NCBI RefSeq assembly: GCF_900105805.1
Contig: NZ_LT629788.1
Coordinates: 2,604,001-2,668,000 of the forward strand
DNA: 64,000 nt
Source of the DNA: Pseudomonas moraviensis
GTDB lineage: Bacteria; Pseudomonadota; Gammaproteobacteria; Pseudomonadales; Pseudomonadaceae
Direction: 5' to 3'
The notes under the pieces are model-generated. The model was not told where the DNA came from. It ran no database searches and worked only from the letters and a program-made list of their open reading frames with translations. This document shows positions 1-7,673 of the stretch, piece after piece (positions within the stretch are counted from its first letter, which is position 1; each line of letters starts with the position of its first letter). The translations under genes and the position numbers were made by a program.

Positions 1-639
1 CATCCAGCACTGGAAGGTCGGATCGGCCTGCACTTCAACCTGACCTACGGACGCCCGCTGAGCCAGGCGATCCTGGGGCGGCGGACGTTCTGTGATGGCA
101 ACGGCGTGTTCGACCTCAACCTGCCCCGCCACAGCCTGTGGCTGGGTCGCGCAGACCGTGACGCGGTGCACGCCGAATTGCAGGCGCAATGGCAACGCTG
201 CGTCGATCACGGGATGCACCCGAGCCACATCGACTCCCACCAGCACGTACACAACATCTGGCCGATCGGCGAAGTCGTCGCGAAGTTTGCCGCCGAGCAA
301 GGCGTACCGATCCGGCTGGCGCGCAACCTCGGGCACAACCTCACGCTGCCCAAGCGCTTATTCAAAGGATTGCTCAATGGCCGTCTGCAGAGTCTGGCGC
401 GGGTTTCCGCTGATTACGTCTGCACCCCGGTAGACCTGCGCAATGCCAGCGTGCCCAGCGACGGCGTACTGGAAATCGTCGCTCACCCGACCCGCCTCGG
501 CGTCGATTTCGGCGATGCCTATCTCGGCTCCGGCGAGTCGTTGAGCGAGGTACTCGAGCAGGGTTTGAGGGGCGTCGCGCGGGTCTCGTATGCCGACCTC
601 AATCGACAAGAAACACAGGGCGCCACGGCGCTCGAATGA
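1..639 (+). CDS. ChbG/HpnK family (YdjC-like) carbohydrate deacetylase, 5' end outside the window
   Basis: The frame is open from base 1, so the N-terminus is missing. The visible 212 residues contain GLHFNLTYG near the start and HIDSHQHVHN around residue 77. These are the metal-site and substrate-site signatures of the YdjC/ChbG/HpnK fold, which removes N-acetyl groups from sugars or acts on related glycolipid head groups. A GNAT-like gene follows after 69 bases on the same strand, so the two probably belong to one surface-carbohydrate or glycolipid unit that lies mainly to the left. The substrate cannot be told from the sequence. Confidence 0.85.
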   Translation, partial: HPALEGRIGLHFNLTYGRPLSQAILGRRTFCDGNGVFDLNLPRHSLWLGRADRDAVHAELQAQWQRCVDHGMHPSHIDSHQHVHNIWPIGEVVAKFAAEQGVPIRLARNLGHNLTLPKRLFKGLLNGRLQSLARVSADYVCTPVDLRNASVPSDGVLEIVAHPTRLGVDFGDAYLGSGESLSEVLEQGLRGVARVSYADLNRQETQGATALE

Positions 640-708
640 ATCACCGCTGTAACGCAAGCCGACACGACACTCACCACAACACCCGGGCCAAGACCCTGGA
701 GGGGCATC

Positions 709-1401
709 ATGAGCATCATCACCAAAGTGCAAGATCGCATCAGACAGAAAGGCCTGGGCCGCACCGTCGGGACGTTGTGGAAACGCTACGTGTTCTTCCA
801 CTGGGAACTGCTGTGGATGGAGCGCGATCTGGTCAGCCCGGTGCCACCGCACAAACTGCGCCCGTATGAAGGCCTGCGCAAAGTCGACATCACCGCGCAG
901 AATGCCGTGGCGTTCAGCAAACACTTCGGCGACCGCGTCGGCACCATGGCCGAGCTGGCTGCCGAGGGCCACACCGGGCACATGTATCTCGACGCCGATG
1001 GCCATGCCGTGGGCTTCATCTGGGGCAGCATCCGCGACTACCACGATTGTCATTATTACGGCTGCACCTTCCCGGTCAAACCCGGGGAGTTTTTCGAATT
1101 CGGCGGCGAAATGATCCGCGCCTACTTCGGCAGCAGCCTGTCGGTGGACGTGCAGGTTGCGCTTTGGCAAGCCATGGCGGCACAGGGTTGCAACAAGGTC
1201 GTCGACGTTTGTGAAACCCATAACATCCCGGCGCTGAAACTGCATATCCGCATGGGCTATCAGGAACAAGGCCGGGTGACCCACGTTTACTGCCTGTTCG
1301 GCCGCTGGAAGTTCTTCCGCGAAACCCGCTACGAAGGGTCACGCCTGGATCCGCTGCGCAAACCGGGCCGGCCGGTGGTAAGTGCCGCGGCGCAGGCTTG
1401 A
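709..1401 (+). CDS. GNAT-like acyltransferase domain protein
   Basis: A 230-residue protein whose start is set by GGAGGGG six to seven bases before the ATG. The middle and C-terminal part (about residues 85-200) has the layout of a GNAT acetyltransferase: a GHAVGFIWG strand, then a segment around CETHNIPALKLHIRMGY resembling the usual N..A...Y..lGF acetyl-CoA region. The first 55 residues are a basic, aromatic-rich extension. There is no signal peptide. It lies directly after the deacetylase gene and may modify a sugar or amino-sugar in the same pathway. The family assignment is moderate and the acceptor is unknown. Confidence 0.65.
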   Translation: MSIITKVQDRIRQKGLGRTVGTLWKRYVFFHWELLWMERDLVSPVPPHKLRPYEGLRKVDITAQNAVAFSKHFGDRVGTMAELAAEGHTGHMYLDADGHAVGFIWGSIRDYHDCHYYGCTFPVKPGEFFEFGGEMIRAYFGSSLSVDVQVALWQAMAAQGCNKVVDVCETHNIPALKLHIRMGYQEQGRVTHVYCLFGRWKFFRETRYEGSRLDPLRKPGRPVVSAAAQA

Positions 1402-1436
1402 TCCGGCCTTGTGAAATGTGGCGGTCGCAAGGCCGC

Positions 1437-1513
1437 CTTCGCGAGCAGGCTCGCTGCCACACTGGATAGTCGCCGTACGCGAAACCAATGTGGGAGCGAG
1501 CCTGCTCGTGAAG
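1437..1513. repeat. Pair of inverted REP elements (BIME-like)
   Basis: Two copies of the Pseudomonas REP core face each other: TTCGCGAGCAGGCTCGC near 1439-1455 and its near reverse complement GCGAGCCTGCTCGTGAA near 1496-1512, about 40 bases apart. The pair sits between convergent genes (GNAT-like and methyltransferase), the usual location for such elements, and could act as a bidirectional mRNA 3' end. Confidence 0.85.
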
Positions 1514-1538
1514 AGGCCCGTCGTCGCGACGATAATTC

Positions 1539-2336
1539 TCAGACCTTGCTCGCCACCAGGCTAAAGCACATCGGCATCTGCGCCTGCTGGTTCAGGTAGC
1601 AGTCATACACCTCTTCCCGATTCGAATGCGCATACTCCTGAAAGTCCACAATGCTCAGCCCCGCTCCAATGGCGCCGCCGAAGATCGCGCCCAGCGTATG
1701 CACGAACCAGTACGACTTTGCCGCCGGTTGCTCGACTTTTCCTACATAAACGATCGGCTCTTCCTGCACAAACGGCTCGGCACGGAAATACGAGCTGACG
1801 AGGCGCAAAGGATCATCTGCTTGCGGGTCAACCATTTCCAGAAACGGATGTGTTTCGTAGATCACCAGTTTGCCGCCCGGCTTCAGCACCTGCGCAACAT
1901 GACGGAAGAATTCGCCGATGTCAGGCATCCAGTTGAGTACCCCGATGGTGATCAGGGCGACGTCGAAGCGGTTATGCAGTGACGCGGGAAGACGGTGGAT
2001 ATCACTTTCGATGAACTCAGCATCGTGCGGCGAGCGGCTGTTCAGCTCGCGGGCCTGTGCAAGAAAGGCTGCCGATTGATCCACGCCGACCACACTGCGC
2101 GCACCCAGCGCAAACAGCGACAGGCTTTCCCGACCGTTGTTGCAGCCCAGTTGAATCACGTCCTTGCCGTCGACGTCCAGCAAGCCGCGCAAGGTGTCAT
2201 CGAGACAGCAAAACTCCGCCTGCACGACATCGCGGAGCAATGCCTGCCAGTCCGGTGAATCCTGATGATGGCAGGCGGAATCGTTCCACGCCTGACGATT
2301 GCTTTCGATGGCGGTTTTGGGGTTGGGCACTTCCAT
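1539..2336 (-). CDS. Class I SAM-dependent methyltransferase
   Basis: A 265-residue cytoplasmic protein. Motif I is VIQLGCNNGRES around residues 61-72, followed by the acidic motif II VVGVDQS and a post-I region ESDIHRLP. LKPGGKLVIYE is the typical strand-5 motif of class I methyltransferases. CGGAG lies seven bases before the ATG. It is a single gene, convergent with the GNAT-like gene across a REP pair. Nothing in the context names the substrate. The C-terminal 80 residues are aromatic-rich and may form the acceptor pocket. Confidence 0.85.
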   Translation of the reverse strand: MEVPNPKTAIESNRQAWNDSACHHQDSPDWQALLRDVVQAEFCCLDDTLRGLLDVDGKDVIQLGCNNGRESLSLFALGARSVVGVDQSAAFLAQARELNSRSPHDAEFIESDIHRLPASLHNRFDVALITIGVLNWMPDIGEFFRHVAQVLKPGGKLVIYETHPFLEMVDPQADDPLRLVSSYFRAEPFVQEEPIVYVGKVEQPAAKSYWFVHTLGAIFGGAIGAGLSIVDFQEYAHSNREEVYDCYLNQQAQMPMCFSLVASKV

Positions 2337-2435
2337 GGCGCACTCCGGATAAGGCTCGTGATTGAGCGGCGTGAGTCTAGAACAGACCCGGAGTTGGGGT
2401 TGTTGCGATGTTGTAAGCGCGAGTCAGGCGATGAA

Positions 2436-2711
2436 TTATCGTTCTTCGCGAGTGTGCCAAAGGCGCAGCAGGTAGATAGTCGAACCGATGATCTCGTAGC
2501 GCATTTCGTAGTGCCCGACCAGAATCCTTCGGACGTCTCGCGGTTCAAATTCTTCCAGGCGTTCGCCCAAGCGCGGATTGGCCAACAGCATTGTCGGAGC
2601 GGCGGTCAGCTGTTGCACAGTGCGCGCAGCGGCAGGTTGATTGACCGCTGCCAAAAACTCGTAAAGCCTGGTCAGGTCGGAAAGCCCTTTGCTTGTCCAC
2701 TTCAACTCCAT
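2436..2711 (-). CDS. ParE/RelE-family toxin of a type II toxin-antitoxin pair
   Basis: A 91-residue basic protein with the ParE/RelE layout: an N-terminal LTRLYEFLAAVNQPAAA helix, a middle helix NPRLGERLEEF, then RRILVGHYEMRYEI and YLLRLWHTREER, the C-terminal strands that carry the functional Arg/His residues in this fold. It starts one base after the antitoxin stop codon, so the two are translationally coupled. ParE members poison gyrase and RelE members cut mRNA on the ribosome. The sequence resembles the ParE branch more, but the target is inferred. Confidence 0.85.
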   Translation of the reverse strand: MELKWTSKGLSDLTRLYEFLAAVNQPAAARTVQQLTAAPTMLLANPRLGERLEEFEPRDVRRILVGHYEMRYEIIGSTIYLLRLWHTREER

Positions 2712-2712
2712 A

Positions 2713-2985
2713 TCAAAGGGGCGCCTTGAGAGGTGTATCGGAAGTCAAGCTGTCCGCCCATGCCTGTACTGACTGATGATCGATGACGCGCCCGGCGTCG
2801 ACGTCAGCCAAGGCTTCTCGCGTCAGACGGCTGCGCTCTTCCTCTTGATCAATCCAGGCGCTCAGGGCCTGTTTCACGATCCAGTTACGCGAGCGCTCCA
2901 GACGCTCAGCCATCAGATCGACCTTCTCGGCCAGTTGCACCGGTACATGGGCAGTTACGGATCGGGTTTTCATTGTCGCGGCCAT
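2713..2985 (-). CDS. Ribbon-helix-helix (CopG/ParD-like) antitoxin
   Basis: A 90-residue protein. The start at 2985 is preferred because GAGGAG lies seven to eight bases upstream; an upstream in-frame start at 3024 has no such site. SVTAHVPVQLAEKVDLMAE is the strand and first helix of an RHH DNA-binding domain, and ERSRNWIVKQALSAWI is the second helix. The C-terminal acidic part (from about residue 50) should be the toxin-neutralising segment. RHH antitoxins normally repress their own operon by binding inverted repeats, and one lies about 80 bases upstream. Confidence 0.85.
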   Translation of the reverse strand: MAATMKTRSVTAHVPVQLAEKVDLMAERLERSRNWIVKQALSAWIDQEEERSRLTREALADVDAGRVIDHQSVQAWADSLTSDTPLKAPL

Positions 2986-3061
2986 GTCAGTTGACTCCTC
3001 GAGATTGCGGCAGCGGGCGTTCACAGACGATCAGAGTAGTCCTGTTCCATTACGTCCGCTC

Positions 3062-3088
3062 AACTTTGATACAAATCAAATCAAAGTT
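3062..3088 (-). promoter_or_regulatory. Inverted repeat containing a perfect FNR/ANR-type box upstream of the toxin-antitoxin operon
   Basis: AACTTTGAT (3062-3070) is repeated in inverse at 3080-3088 with nine bases between. Inside it, 3066-3079 reads TTGAT-ACAA-ATCAA, an exact match to the FNR/ANR consensus TTGAT-N4-ATCAA. A possible minus-strand -10 (TACTCT, 3033-3038) would place the box near -46. It may be an ANR site, the antitoxin's operator, or both overlapping. Confidence 0.5.
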
Positions 3089-3151
3089 AATCACAGCTGC
3101 CCATACACCGCTATCTGGCCCGACAAAACGTGATATCGACGGTCGATAAAA

Positions 3152-4051
3152 TCAAAGATTCACATGACTCTGGTTAAGCCGCTCGCGCAAAAACTCCACC
3201 AGCGCCTGCACCGGCCGCGAAGCCTGGCGATGCTGCGGATAAACCGCCGACAAGGTCAGTGGCTCCGGGCGTAGATCATCCAGCACCGGCACCAGCCGCC
3301 CGTCCTTCAGCGCCGCGCCGACGATGAAGGTCGGTAGATAAGTAATCCCCATCCCCTGCACCGCCGCGTCCCGCAGCAGTTCGCCGTTGTTAACCCGCAT
3401 GCGCCCGGTGACGTTGATCAGCAGCGGTTTGCCCGGTGCTTCGTTGAAGCGCCATTGCACTGAGCGCCCGTGGCCGTAAGGCAGGCAGTCGTGGCTGTGC
3501 AGGTCTTCGGGTTTGAGTGGCGTGCCGCGTTCGGCAAGGTACGCCGGGCTGGCGCAGTACACCCGTTCGATGCTGGCAATGCGTCGGGCGATCAGTGTCG
3601 AGTCTTCCAGCACGCCGATGCGCAGGGCCAGGTCGTAGCCCTCGCCGAGCAAGTCGACCGGGCGATCGCTCAAGTCGACTTCGACGGTGACCTCGCGGTA
3701 ACGCTGCAGGAACAACGGCAACAGACAACCCAGATGCGCCACGGCAAACGACAGCGGCGCGCTCAGGCGAATCGTGCCGCGCGGCTCGGCGGTTTCGCCG
3801 GCGATGCCCTGCTCGACCTGCTCCACCTCACCCAGCAGGCGCAGCGCCGATTCGTAATAGCTCTGCCCCAGCGGCGTGACGTCGAGGCGGCGGGTCGAGC
3901 GATTCAACAAGCGCACACCGAGGCGCTCTTCCAGTTGCATCAAACGGCGGCTGACGAACTGCTTGGACAGACCCAACTGATCAGCCGCAGCGGTGAAGCT
4001 GCCGGAGTCCATGACCTGGCAAAAAATACGCATGTCTTCGAACGGGTTCAT
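3152..4051 (-). CDS. LysR-family transcriptional regulator
   Basis: A 299-residue regulator with an N-terminal winged HTH (GSFTAAADQLGLSKQFVSRRL, about residues 18-38), the linker RLLNRSTRRLDVTPLG, and a C-terminal substrate-binding domain ending RPVQALVEFLRERL. The ATG at 4051 with AGAGAG upstream is preferred over an overlapping GTG two codons earlier. It is divergent from the exported esterase gene with about 160 bases between, the usual arrangement when a LysR protein controls its neighbour. The target and inducer are inferred from this arrangement only. Confidence 0.9.
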   Translation of the reverse strand: MNPFEDMRIFCQVMDSGSFTAAADQLGLSKQFVSRRLMQLEERLGVRLLNRSTRRLDVTPLGQSYYESALRLLGEVEQVEQGIAGETAEPRGTIRLSAPLSFAVAHLGCLLPLFLQRYREVTVEVDLSDRPVDLLGEGYDLALRIGVLEDSTLIARRIASIERVYCASPAYLAERGTPLKPEDLHSHDCLPYGHGRSVQWRFNEAPGKPLLINVTGRMRVNNGELLRDAAVQGMGITYLPTFIVGAALKDGRLVPVLDDLRPEPLTLSAVYPQHRQASRPVQALVEFLRERLNQSHVNL

Positions 4052-4211
4052 TGTCACTCTCTGGTGGACAGTTAAACGCTTTATAGCCGCTTTTTCGCTT
4101 TTCAGCAGCCCATTAATCTGTGCTCACGGTGTTGCTGAGGCCGCAACCCCAGTGCCACAGCAGCCCGAAACTCAGGCAAACAATCAAAATTATTCAAAAG
4201 GATTTCCACCT

Positions 4212-5234
4212 ATGAACATCGTCAAGAAAACCCTCGCCGCCTCCCTCCTCGCCCTGTCGGTCAGCAGCGCTTTTGCCGCTGGCAGTCCTGGCGTCGAACA
4301 CAACACTCAGGCATTCCTCGACGCCCTCGCCGCTGGCGGTGGTCGCCCGCTGGAACAGCTGAGCCCAAAGGACGCCCGTGCAGTCCTGACCGGTGCGCAG
4401 GCTTCGGTGAAGGTTGATCTGTCCGGTGTGGAAGTCAGCGACAGAGCTATCAAGGTCGACGGCCAGACCATCAATCTGAAAGTGGTGCGCCCGGCCAAGG
4501 TCAAAGGCGAGTTGCCGGTGTTCATGTTCTTCCACGGTGGCGGCTGGGTGCTGGGTGACTTCCCGACGCACCAGCGTTTGATCCGTGATCTGGTGGTCGG
4601 CTCCGGCGCTGTGGCGGTGTATGTCGATTACACGCCGTCGCCGGAAGCGCAGTACCCGACCGCGATCAACCAGGCATACGCCGCGACGAAATGGGTGGCC
4701 GAACACGGCAAGGACATCGGTGTCGATGGCAAGCGTCTGGCGGTGGCCGGCAACAGCGTCGGCGGCAACATGGCGGCGGTCGTGGCGTTGATGGCCAAGG
4801 AACAGAAAGCCCCGGCGCTGCGCTTCCAACTGCTGATGTGGCCGGTGACCAACGCGCAATTCGACGACGGCTCGTACCAGCAATTTGCCGAGGGGCACTT
4901 CCTCACCAAAGGCATGATGCAGTGGTTCTGGGACAACTACACCACCAACCCGGCCGAGCGTGCGCAGATCCACGCCTCGCCGCTCAACGCCAGCGCCGAA
5001 CAGCTCAAGGGCCTGCCCGCTGCTCTGGTGCAGACCGCCGAGTTCGACGTGCTGCGTGACGAAGGCGAAGGCTATGCGCGGCATCTGGATGCAGCCGGTG
5101 TGCCGGTGACCTCGGTGCGTTACAACGGAATGATTCATGACTTCGGCCTGCTCAATCCGCTGAGCGAGATTGCGGAAGTCAAAGCGGCGGTGCGTCAGGC
5201 TGCGGCCGAACTGAAAACCCACTTGCAGCCTTAA
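4212..5234 (+). CDS. Exported alpha/beta hydrolase, HSL-type (family IV) esterase
   Basis: A 340-residue protein with a signal peptide (MNIVKKTLAASLLALSVSSAFA). HGGGWVLG near residue 109 is the oxyanion-hole motif of the hormone-sensitive-lipase family. GNSVGGN near 180 holds the nucleophile Ser, AEFDVLRDEG the acid, and MIHDFG the His. It should hydrolyse short acyl esters in the periplasm or outside. The open frame extends further upstream, but AAAAGGAT before the ATG at 4212 and the signal peptide fix this start. It is divergent from a LysR gene that probably regulates it. Confidence 0.9.
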   Translation: MNIVKKTLAASLLALSVSSAFAAGSPGVEHNTQAFLDALAAGGGRPLEQLSPKDARAVLTGAQASVKVDLSGVEVSDRAIKVDGQTINLKVVRPAKVKGELPVFMFFHGGGWVLGDFPTHQRLIRDLVVGSGAVAVYVDYTPSPEAQYPTAINQAYAATKWVAEHGKDIGVDGKRLAVAGNSVGGNMAAVVALMAKEQKAPALRFQLLMWPVTNAQFDDGSYQQFAEGHFLTKGMMQWFWDNYTTNPAERAQIHASPLNASAEQLKGLPAALVQTAEFDVLRDEGEGYARHLDAAGVPVTSVRYNGMIHDFGLLNPLSEIAEVKAAVRQAAAELKTHLQP

Positions 5235-5243
5235 CCGCAAAAG

Positions 5244-5309
5244 ATCGCAGCCTTCGGCAGCTCCTAGCCTGGAATACGATTCCCGGTAGGAGCTGCCGCA
5301 GGCTGCGAT
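5244..5309. repeat. REP-like inverted repeat / terminator hairpin
   Basis: ATCGCAGCCTTCGGCAGCTCCTA at 5244-5266 is matched in near-perfect inverse at 5287-5309, followed by a run of T. This is a common intergenic palindrome type in fluorescent pseudomonads. Here it can also end transcription of the esterase gene. Confidence 0.8.
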
Positions 5310-5342
5310 GTTTTTTCTCACTAGCGTCGCGGAGTACCGGTC

Positions 5343-6770
5343 ATGACTCTTTTCTACGCCCACCTGCTGTCCTGGAGTGCCGTCCTGTTGCTGCTCGACG
5401 CGGCACTCTGGCATTTCTCGCCCTTCACCCATCGCGCGCCGCGAGTCGGTGTGCGTCTGGCGCTGTTTCTGGCATTCAGCGCGCTGGTGATCAATGCCGG
5501 TGTCAGCCCGTTGCAGGCTCCGATATTCGCTGATGATCGCGTGGCACAACTGGGAGCGACGGCGCTGGGGATTCTCTGGTGGCTGTACGCAGCACGGGTG
5601 CTGACCGAAGTGATTGGCCTGGCGCTGATGCGCCGCATCGGTCACAGCGGTCGCTTGCTGCAAGACGTCATCGGTGCGCTGGTGTTTCTGGTCGCCATTG
5701 TTGCGGCGGCCGGCTACGTGCTGGAGCTGCCAGTCAAGGGCCTGCTGGCCACCTCCGGGGTGGTCGCCATCGTTGTCGGTCTGGCCCTGCAAAGCACTCT
5801 CGCCGATGTGTTTTCCGGCATCGTCCTCAACACCACCAAGCCCTATCAGGTAGACGATCTGGTGATGATCGACGGCGTCGAAGGCAAGGTCTTCGATATC
5901 GACTGGCGCGCCACGCACCTGCTGACCAGCGCCGGCACCATGGCGGTGGTACCGAACTCGGTGGCGGCCAAGGCGAAAATCGTCAACCTCAGTCGGCCGA
6001 GCAACATGCACGGCGTGTCGATCAGCATCCAGGTGCCCAATCACATTCGTCCGCGACGGGTGCTCGACGCCCTTGATCGCACCCTGCAGGGCAGCAGTTC
6101 GCTGTTGCTCAGCCCAGCGCCGAAAGCCGTGCTCAAAGAGGCTGGCGAAACCATGTCCGAGTACGTCGCCAGCGGTTTCATTGCCGAGCTGGGCAAGAAA
6201 AGCGAAGTGCGCAATCAGCTGTTCGACCTCGCCCACCGCCATCTCGAAGCGGCGGGCATTTCGCGCCATCCCGACGGCGTAATCGAACCGTCGAGCCGTG
6301 CTCGTGCGTTGCTGGATGAAGTGAAGATTTTCCGCTCGCTGAGCAGTGAAGAACGCGATCGCCTCGCTGAGTCGATGGTTGCGCAACAGTACACGGCGGG
6401 TCAGGTGGTGCTGGATCTGGACGAAGTGCCGGACAGCCTGTTCGTGATTGCCACGGGCGTGGTCAGCGCGACGGTGCCGGACGGCAATGGTCAGACCGAG
6501 GCCGGACGCATGGGGCCGAGCGAAGTCATGGGTGAGCAGAGCATCCTCGCCAATACGCCGTCGCAGGCGACGTTCACGGCGCTGACGTCGAGCATCATCT
6601 ATCGCCTCGACAAGCAGTTGACCCGTGAGTGCATGGACAAGCGCAGCGAAGTCGGCCGGGCCTTGAACAAGTTGCAGGCGGTGCGTCAGCAGAACAGTCG
6701 CCTCGCGTTGATGGCCAAACCGGTGGCGGTGAAAAAAGGCGGGTTCTTGGGTTGGTTGCAGAAGCGCTGA
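5343..6770 (+). CDS. MscS-type mechanosensitive channel fused to a cyclic-nucleotide-binding-like domain
   Basis: A 475-residue membrane protein. About four hydrophobic helices occupy residues 1-150. The MscS pore helix and beta domain follow (LKGLLATSG-like segment, then LQSTLADVFSGIVL and the PYQVDDLVMIDG strand, about 130-185). From about residue 318 a second domain begins, FRSLSSEERDRLAE...MGEQSILANTPSQATFTA, which matches the cNMP-binding fold. The phosphate-binding cassette has Gln where CRP-like domains carry the Arg that contacts the cyclic phosphate, so ligand binding may be altered or lost. It stands alone between two repeat elements. Role: osmotic or ligand-gated ion or solute release at the inner membrane. 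Confidence 0.88.
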   Translation: MTLFYAHLLSWSAVLLLLDAALWHFSPFTHRAPRVGVRLALFLAFSALVINAGVSPLQAPIFADDRVAQLGATALGILWWLYAARVLTEVIGLALMRRIGHSGRLLQDVIGALVFLVAIVAAAGYVLELPVKGLLATSGVVAIVVGLALQSTLADVFSGIVLNTTKPYQVDDLVMIDGVEGKVFDIDWRATHLLTSAGTMAVVPNSVAAKAKIVNLSRPSNMHGVSISIQVPNHIRPRRVLDALDRTLQGSSSLLLSPAPKAVLKEAGETMSEYVASGFIAELGKKSEVRNQLFDLAHRHLEAAGISRHPDGVIEPSSRARALLDEVKIFRSLSSEERDRLAESMVAQQYTAGQVVLDLDEVPDSLFVIATGVVSATVPDGNGQTEAGRMGPSEVMGEQSILANTPSQATFTALTSSIIYRLDKQLTRECMDKRSEVGRALNKLQAVRQQNSRLALMAKPVAVKKGGFLGWLQKR

Positions 6771-6797
6771 TTCGAGGGCTTGAAAATCAAAAGCTTA

Positions 6798-6963
6798 CCC
6801 CCCTCACCCCAGCCCTCTCCCCCCAAGGGGGGCGAGGGGGAAAGGGAGCCAATCTCCATGCGTTTCAAGAGCGGAGCTCGGCTCGGTATTGCAGGTCGAT
6901 GCAACTCTAGCAAACAACGCGGTCAGTCCCCTCTCCCTCCGGGAGAGGGCCAGGGTGAGGGGC
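6798..6963. repeat. Inverted pair of CCCTCACCC / CCCTCTCCC palindromic repeats
   Basis: The segment around 6800-6840 (CCCTCACCCCAGCCCTCTCC, then a GGGG-rich arm) recurs in inverse at about 6927-6962 (CCCTCTCCCTCCGGGAGAGGG, then CAGGGTGAGGGG). Each copy is itself a hairpin. This is another intergenic repeat family of Pseudomonas, here between the convergent channel and ycaC-like genes. Confidence 0.8.
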
Positions 6964-6981
6964 TTTTGACGTTCGACCAAA

Positions 6982-7605
6982 TTACTTGGCGGTGAACTTG
7001 GTGTAGCTGTTGATCAGGTTGCGATAGTTAGGCAGACGCTCGGACAGCAGGTGCGCCAGGCCTTCCATGTCGTTGCGCCAGTCGCCCTGCAGCTCGCAAG
7101 CCACAGCGAACCAGTTCATCAGGTGGGCACCGGCGGCGGACATCCGCGCCCACGCCGCTTGTTGCACGGTGGTATTGAAGGTACCCGACGAATCGGTCAC
7201 GACGAACACTTCGAAGCCTTCAGCAATCGCCGACAGGGTCGGGAAAGCTACGCAGACGTCGGTCACGACACCAGCGATGATCAGTTGCTTGCGGCCGGTG
7301 GCCTTGATCGCTTTGACGAAGTCTTCGTTGTCCCAGGCGTTGATCTGGCCTGGACGCTGGATGAACGGCGCGTCGGGGAATTGCTCAAGCAGCTCAGGCA
7401 CGATCGGGCCGTTCGGACCTGCGTCGAAGCTGGTGGTCAGAATGGTCGGCAGCTTGAAGAACTTGGCGATGTCGCCCAGTGCCAGCACGTTGTTCTTGAA
7501 CTCGTTCGGCGAGAAATCCTGCACCAGCGAGATCAGACCGGTCTGGTGATCGACCAGCAGGACGACGGCATCATCTTTGTTCAGACGCTTGTAAGGAACG
7601 CTCAT
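6982..7605 (-). CDS. ycaC: YcaC-like isochorismatase-family hydrolase
   Basis: A 207-residue cysteine hydrolase. LLVDHQTG places the catalytic Asp at residue 19, and VVTDVCVAFP places the nucleophile Cys at 118, the same positions as in YcaC proteins of similar length. AGGAG precedes the ATG. The family splits small amide or ester-like substrates, and the physiological substrate of YcaC is not established. It is the last gene of a minus-strand operon after a YtcJ-like amidohydrolase. A shared pathway, with the amidohydrolase product passed on, is plausible but inferred. Confidence 0.88.
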   Translation of the reverse strand: MSVPYKRLNKDDAVVLLVDHQTGLISLVQDFSPNEFKNNVLALGDIAKFFKLPTILTTSFDAGPNGPIVPELLEQFPDAPFIQRPGQINAWDNEDFVKAIKATGRKQLIIAGVVTDVCVAFPTLSAIAEGFEVFVVTDSSGTFNTTVQQAAWARMSAAGAHLMNWFAVACELQGDWRNDMEGLAHLLSERLPNYRNLINSYTKFTAK

Positions 7606-7673
7606 GGCAAAACTCCTGGATGGATGGTTGTTGCGTGAAGCGCCGGCCCTGATGACCGGCGCTTTTTTCGAAC

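Noticed and set aside
4194..6386. A 730-codon open frame on the minus strand opposite the esterase and channel genes
   Set aside because: It spans two well-supported plus-strand genes and their gap. Its product is rich in His, Arg and Gln, the sign of an antisense shadow in GC-rich DNA, and it has no ribosome site.
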